Below, piece by piece: positions 57,996-64,000 of a stretch of DNA of 64,000 nt. The stretch is taken from assembly GCA_002812745.2 (NCBI GenBank), contig NCSJ02000106.1, forward strand, positions 1 to 64,000, in the 5' to 3' direction. Source of the DNA: Scytalidium lignicola. Taxonomy: Eukaryota; Ascomycota; Leotiomycetes. Below the pieces are notes generated by a model, which was not told where the DNA came from, searched no databases, and worked only from the letters and a program-made list of their open reading frames with translations. A program made the position numbers and the translations under genes. How positions within the stretch are numbered: position 1 is the stretch's first letter; the number at the start of each line of letters is the position of its first letter.

Positions 57996-60900
57996 ATGGC
58001 CGTACAATCAAGCCCCAGAGCTAGGGAGCAAGAAACTGGAGGTGGAAGAGATGGAGCCGTTGGCGATGATCCTGTACCTCCCAACAATTTCCCAGGTGCC
58101 ACGGAAGCACAAAAGCTCCAAAATCTATATATCGATACCGATTTGGATTCACGCTTGACAGCCCGCGAGCCTCGTCAATTGCTTTCACCATCACCGTCGG
58201 CCTCTCGAAGTTCATCTCCATCCTTGGTTGCCAGTGATAATTCATCCCCAGAGCTAGACGGGAAGGTCTCTTCTAATTCCAATGGGCATCTCCATTCACC
58301 ATCCTTTGAAAAACGCACCGCGTTATCATTGACAATTAGCGAGGAAGATGAGGCCACGTTGACTTCACCGCTTCCTATATCCAAGAGCTTACCTCCTCTT
58401 GCGCTGCATGACATTCCGGAAGAAAAGCCACGTAAGACCGGAAAGCTGCCGGTTGGTAATATGAGTGGGGATGATAAGATGCTGAAGTTGTCCCCTACAG
58501 AAATGCAGAAACTCACATCTGATCCGGATTCACTGCCTATCACTACATCTAGGCGATCCTCTGGCTCAGGTCAAAGAGGACTTGAACCATCGCCTCTTTT
58601 TGGAAATGGACGGCCAATATCCAGTCACTCATATTCCGAATTTCAAGACTATGAAACTGTCCGTAGAACTTCTATCACTGGGGCCGGAAATACACTAAGA
58701 CCAAGACGAGATACAACTCAAGAGCGGAGATTAAGCAACGATGGAATGTCTTCAAATATTTCTGGTAGAAGACCTAACACAATGTATCGTGCGATATCTA
58801 ACCCGCCGCCATCTACAGATCAGGTGAACCAAGCTCCATACAGATCTCCTATTCAAGGTTCACCTAGAAGAAAGGCTACCAACACTGGGTTTCGGCCCGA
58901 ACCATTAGATTTAAATGCTTCATCAGTAAAGACTCCGGGAGTTACTGGTCGCTCGTCATCTGCACCTGATCCACCTCCATCACCTATTCCTCAATCCATA
59001 CCGTTGCCACCTATGTCAATGCCGACATACTTGCAGCTTGAGCTATCGGAATCAAGACCGTCTCCACTGTATATTTACCGATCTTCCACATCTGATCGAC
59101 TTTACGAATCTTCAGAAATTAAGTTTGAACGTTTGTTGAACTTTCTCTTATTACCGCCACAACTTGAGCAGGTCCTGTATTTTGGGACTCTTACTTGTTT
59201 AGACGCATGGCTATATACATTTACAATACTTCCATTACGGTTTTTGAGAGCAGCGGGTATCTTAATCAGGTGGTGGGGAGAAGTGATAGTTCGAGAAGTA
59301 CGCTTCATTTCCGGTTTCATATACCATGGAGCAGGGCGAATGTGGCATCGTCAACGTGGTAGAACCCTCAATATCGATGGGGTTTCAGAATCGAGAAGTG
59401 TGTCTAGGACTGGCCGATCCTCTTCCCGTCAGCCGCCAAGCCAGCCACAATATGGCCGACAACAACCGGAATCGATAAAAGGGCTATTGTCTCCGGAAAT
59501 CATCAGACCAGAGAGAGGTCGTAAGTCCCGTCGAGGCTGGGGACGGAGGCATCGAAGGATAAAGTCTCATCCTTCGTCATTATCCTCAGGACACAAGGCT
59601 GATCTGCTTCAAGGAGCAGTAATAATAACCAGTTGCATTATTTTGTTAAAACTTGACGCAAGTAGGATGTATCATAGTATCAGAGGCCAGGCGGCAATCA
59701 AGTTATATGTTATTTATAATCTCCTCGAAGTAAGTAACTAGGTTTAGGGGAAAGAGCCACTTCTGACATTACTAGGTTTGTGATAGGCTGTTTTCCGCTT
59801 TAGGACAAGATATTTTTGAATGCCTTTTCTCTAATGAAACCCTTGGGCGTGACGATGATGGGCGAAGCAAGATACTTCGACCACTGGGCATGTTTGTTCT
59901 TTCTCTCGTTTACAATGTCATCCATGCGACAGCCCTCTTCTATCAAGTTATAACCTTAAACGTGGCTGTCAATTCATACTCAAACGCCTTATTGACGCTT
60001 CTCATGTCTAACCAGTTTGTTGAGATCAAATCGACAGTCTTCAAGAAGTTTGAAAAAGACAATCTCTTTCAACTTACTTGCGCTGATATTGTTGAAAGAT
60101 TTCAGCTATGGTTGATGTTACTTATAATAGCCATGAGAAATATTGTGGAGGTTGGTGGTCTGAGTGTTGTCAACGGTTCCAGGCATGCTTTCACAGCTGC
60201 CGGAGACGCCACAGTAGTTTCTGGACCGCGTTCAATAATACCAAATAGTTTCACTATCCTTCCAAGTTGGTCTGGCGAGGTCCTAACGCCATTTCTGTTT
60301 GTGCTGGGAAGCGAAATGCTAGTGGATTGGATTAAACATGCGTATATCAGCAAGTTCAACAATGTGAAGCCTGCACTTTATCAGCGCTATTTAGATGTTT
60401 TGGCAAAGGATTATTATACACATGTAAGTCTCTTTTAGGAATAATGTGGCTAACTAGAGCTGACTCAATTGAAAGGCTTTTGTCGATCAAAACCTCATCA
60501 AAAGGCTTGGACTCCCTGTGATACCTTTATCATGCCTCTTCATTCGAGCTTCCGTCCAAACATACCATATGTTCCTCGCAACACATTTCCAGCCTCCTAT
60601 TCCGGCGACTACAACGTCAATCTCTGTCGATGCAGCAGTAACTTCACCTGCCACGACGGCGGCTCTAGAACACTTCGACTATATCATTCGACATGCTCTT
60701 GGCCGTGCAACATACGGCATCCCGAATCCAGCCGCCTCAAATCCATGGTATCTACCAGGTGCAGATGACGCAATAGCTGCCCTCACGATGCTCGTCTTCT
60801 TCCTCGTTGTGTTCTTCCTTCTCCTCGCTTTCAAACTCCTGCTTGGGATGCTTCTTCTAAAGTACTCGAGGAATAGATATCGAAGCATGAAGAAGCGAGA

Positions 60901-61123
60901 ACATCAAAGTTATGACACGAAAGGGAAAAGACTTGGGGGCTGGGGAATGGTAGAAGTCGATGATGATAAAAGACGCTGGATTTACGACGATGACCCCGAG
61001 ACCTTGAGGAAATTGAAAGGAAAGGAGAAGGCGGCGAAGGAGAAAGCAGAGAAAGAGGATAAAGCGCCTGATAACCTCGAGAAGATCAGTCGATATGAGA
61101 TGGCTGCTAAGAGGATTTGGTGA
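57996..61123 (+). CDS. TAPT1/EMP65-family multi-pass membrane protein
   Basis: Exons 57996-59729, 59776-60423 and 60476-61123 (introns 46 and 52 bp), 1,009 residues. The first 340 residues are Ser/Pro-rich and disordered. The conserved DUF747 core starts near MPTYLQLEL and includes KFERLLNFLLLPPQLEQVLY, TCLDAWLYTFTILPLRFLRA, LLQGAVIITSCIILLKLDAS, RGQAAIKLYVIYNLLEVCDR, LFSALGQDIFECLFS, FVLSLVYNVIHATALFYQVI, SYSNALLTLLMSNQFVEIKS, VFKKFEKDNLFQLTCADIVE, RFQLWLMLLIIAMRN, LVDWIKHAYISKFN. The C-terminus has two spans and a charged tail (EKAAKEKAEKEDKAPDN). Yeast Emp65 is an ER membrane partner of Slp1 that protects soluble proteins; human TAPT1 acts at cilia. ER location is inferred. Confidence 0.93.
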
Positions 61124-61510
61124 TTCTTTAGGAATGTTAATATATGCATGAGACTTTTGTATAAAGAGCATTAGAAGTAAATATAATAAGACGGCATCTA
61201 ATCAGCTATCATGAGATATCCTTTTTGATTATTGCCTTATTTTTTGCACCGAGTAAGCTTATGGACTTCACCACTTAATTCATAAATTTAGATATTGCAA
61301 CAACGCAAAGACGATGGTATTGTAAAAGTATCGAAAATAGCAATATTCACGAATGACCTATCTATGAAAGAGGAACCTAATGCCCAGTAAAACCTTTCCT
61401 CCCTGTGCAACTTTTGACCCTATGAATCCCACCACGGATGTGACCTAAAAATAAACGCCAATGATAATCCCTAACCCGCTGGATAATTTACAAGTCCATA
61501 ACAATGTGTT
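61124..61510. other. convergent 3' spacer
   Basis: Between the tail-to-tail TAPT1 and DUG2 genes; AT-rich, possibly holding both polyadenylation regions. Confidence 0.6.
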
Positions 61511-64000
61511 TCACTTCCTCGGTAACTCACGGAATACCCTCCGAAAGATCTCCCTGCTCTTGTAAAGATTGCTAACCCTCAAGCGCTCATTATCCAAATG
61601 TGCACTATCACTGGCCTGGCCACAAGGTAAATGTGCAGCAGGAGCTCCAAATTCCTTCTCCAGGAAGCGGATGCTAGGAATGGAGCCTCCTTCGCGAATG
61701 TATAGTGGCTTTCGCCCTTTCTTCTTCCCTGTGGTTGCGGATCGCGCATCACTTTCCTTAGAACTATATTCGGAATCTGATTGCGTGAGATCAAGAGGCG
61801 ACTCTGCCAATGAAGTGTGGTCACTTCCGTTGGTTAAAGTTGTGGATGTTGCTGGTGTTGGTTTTAAGCTTGGGGAGCTAATGTTGAGAGTTTGTCGGCG
61901 AGTGGGTTGTCTCGGGTTGGCAACACTAGAGCGACGTCTTTCACCAATCGGTCCCCATACTTCCATGATGGCTTCTTCTAGTGTCTTAAATATCTCGTTG
62001 TTTGGATCTCCCAGCCATGCATCAGCTTGGTTATCTATGGTTATAGACAAGCGATTATGGGAATCCAGGGCCGCGAAGTTGTCATTAAGAAATCTTGTTA
62101 AAGATTTAATGATATCGTCCACTTCCTGGTTTGGAACTAAACGAATCGATATAGCAGCGCTGGCATGACTGGATACTAACGACCCGTCAGGCCCGGAGAC
62201 TTTATAACGATGGATGGTCAGGTTGGGCTCACGCCATCTAGCCATTAAAGAAGCCTTTAGTATCTCGGGAGGGCCGTTTTCCGGGTGTCGGCGGATTAAA
62301 GTTTCCACGATATCATCATATAAAGCTTCTTCGGCCTTAGTTAGAGGTAGCACGGCGTCATAGAACCCAGGGATCTCAACGTGATTGTGGCGACCCTTGA
62401 GCTTTGCCAAGATAGAAGTCAAATCGAATAGAGGTTCATCCATCATGAAACTTCCATCAACTCCACTGTGCACATCCGGATAATCACTCTCGACCTTTAC
62501 CGTGGCATGAAGCACACCTCTTAGGCCATAGGTCAGACAAGGAACCTCATCATCCAACCAGTAACTGTTGGCCAAGATGATGTAATCGATATCTCCGATC
62601 AAGTCTTTATGCCTTCTCACAGTGTCCTTAAAGCCTCGAGAACCGGATTCTTCCTCTCCTTCTATAAGGAAGACAATATCAGATTCAAGCTCTTTCTCAA
62701 GTACTAAGTCCATAACACCATACAGAGCAGCCATTATTGGGCCTTTGTTATCCGTAACACCTCGGCCATACAAGTAACCATTCATTCCCTTCATTTGGAA
62801 GGGGTTAGTTATCCATTTGTTCTGTTTGTCGTCTGCAGGGACAACATCATCTATATAATCAATTAGCTTAAATCGGGAGGCAAAACATATTTGAATGGTA
62901 TGCTCACAATGACCATAGAATAAGATCTTCTTTCGTTTTCCAGAAACTGCTGGATTGCCTTTGAAGCGTGCATATACAATCGGATTATGGCTATCCGTAT
63001 TTAACATCTCAGTCTGCGCGCCGTGCTTTTTGAATAGAGTACGGAGGAAAGTGGCCCCGCGTCGACAATCTTCTGCATGATCGGGTCTAGAGGATATAGT
63101 TTTGAATGAGACAAATTCTTGGAGTGATTTAATGAGCTGATCTTCCTGGCTCTCTGGTTTACGATAAGTACCGGAATCACATCCAGTAACATCCCAGATA
63201 GAGATAGAGTTATCGCTACCACCGGTGATGTAAAATTGCTGACCGTTGAAGTCCGCGACAGTAGATGCCAGAATGCGTCCTTCGTGTGCATTCCATCGAT
63301 TGACTAATTCGTATTTTTGACTGAACTTGGTCGAAGAGTTCGTGTACTGACCATATTGTACAGTGCTGTATTTCTGAACATAAAAATTAGTAATTTAGAC
63401 GCGGTTGAATATAATCAAACACTTACTCTCGCATATCCAGTAGAGCCTGCACTCCAGAGGTATCCCCAGCACATCTGTAATGTCAATACGTCTCCTTTGT
63501 GGGCCTTGATAACTCTAAGTTTTTGTTTGGTATCGAGATCCCAAAGCTCAATCAATCCTTCTAGCTTGCTGCTGTAAAGAAAGGATCCGTCAACAGCCAA
63601 TGACAGAACCGACTCAGCATCATCTTCCCCAAGACAAGCAAGTTCTTTAATACCCTTTCCAGGATCCTGGTCCAGCTGCCACAGCTTGATCGTCCCATCT
63701 CCTCCACCAGATATAAGCATTTCCTGGTCCGAATCGACTAGACGGTTAACTCCTCGTACAAGTAGCATGCAGTACACATATCCGAAATGGGCATAATGCA
63801 TCATATGTGTGTCAATCTCAAGGATGTCGCCATCATTCATACCAGTGCGGCTGGGAGCTTGCCTAGGCGTCGAAGTTCCACCAGCGGCAACTGAATCAAA
63901 AAATCGATGGTTTCGTCGGTCAGGATGTCGTTCCGGGTTTGGTGTTGGTCTTGTAGCAGAATCCTTCAAACTACACCATTGTATACTGGTATTCTGCGCC
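61511..64000 (-). CDS. DUG2: DUG2-like glutathione-degradation protein (WD40 plus M20), 5' end outside window
   Basis: Exons seen: 63427 to beyond 64000, 63373-62908 and 62850-61511; introns 63374-63426 and 62851-62907. Together with Dug3, Dug2 cleaves the gamma-glutamyl bond of glutathione in the cytosol. The upstream part has WD40 repeats (LISGGGDGTIKLWQLD, SLFLYSSKLEGLIELWDLD-like, YITGGSDNSISIWDV). The M20 peptidase half has FYGHYDVVPADD, restored exactly by the second intron, and NGYLYGRGVTDNKGPIMAAL, IVFLIEGEEESGS, then the dimerisation domain, a Ser/Thr-rich insertion of about 75 residues (residues RRSSVANPRQPTRRQTLN onward) near the C-terminal catalytic lobe, and GGSIPSIRFLEKEFGAPAAH. 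The metal ligands His, Asp and Glu-Glu are present. Gene order: tail-to-tail with the TAPT1 gene. Confidence 0.93.

Noticed and set aside
1..64000. CRISPR arrays, rRNA genes, bacterial-type operons
   Set aside because: None seen; gene structure is eukaryotic throughout.

Overview
This is a nuclear window from a filamentous ascomycete (Pezizomycotina). I infer a Leotiomycete (Helotiales-type) genome, but the sequence does not prove the class. The evidence is short introns of about 46-110 bp with GT..CTAAC-like..AG signals, an AA11 chitin-active LPMO, and fungal TAPT1, DUG2 and LSB5 orthologues. Extremely AT-rich blocks show the C-to-T and G-to-A decay of repeat-induced point mutation (RIP). 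Single N characters nearly always sit at the edge of homopolymer runs and look like assembly artefacts; removing one repairs a frame in at least three places (9223, 19387, 35310).

Left third (1-20,390) is accessory and decayed. Positions 1-7,815 are a RIP-destroyed block in which a minus-strand Ty3/gypsy chromovirus can still be read (reverse transcriptase, integrase C-terminus, chromodomain), with a decayed LTR at 259-450. Then comes a graveyard of genes. An iron-containing alcohol dehydrogenase (maleylacetate-reductase type) is split by a 1,454-bp Tc1 (DD34E) element. Beside it lie an SDR with an in-frame stop, the 3' end of a cytochrome P450, a truncated Fot1/pogo copy, and a secreted HELGH metallopeptidase relic carrying a 67-bp hAT-type MITE. 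A second AT-rich block holds a solo LTR (the same family as 259-450) with a 5-bp target duplication, followed by a complete, apparently intact pogo/Fot1 element (18,033-20,387).

Middle (20,390-42,363): about 14.8 kb without a gene I can support, rich in short tandem repeats and a dispersed (ACAGT)n/TACTGTA motif; then a five-module C3H/RWD-like/CHY zinc-finger gene (minus); then another 3.8 kb of intergenic DNA.

Right third (42,364-64,000) is ordinary gene-dense fungal chromosome: AA11-CBM18 LPMO, LSB5-like VHS-GAT protein, a conserved fungal protein of unknown function, a tail-anchored coiled-coil protein, a Pro/Arg-Ser-rich protein, two minor pseudogenes, a PNPOx-FNR flavoprotein fusion, a pseudokinase, TAPT1/EMP65, and the 3' part of DUG2 (WD40 plus M20 peptidase) running off the window end. 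The decayed ADH, SDR and P450 together suggest a former catabolic or secondary-metabolite cluster at the edge of an AT-rich compartment.
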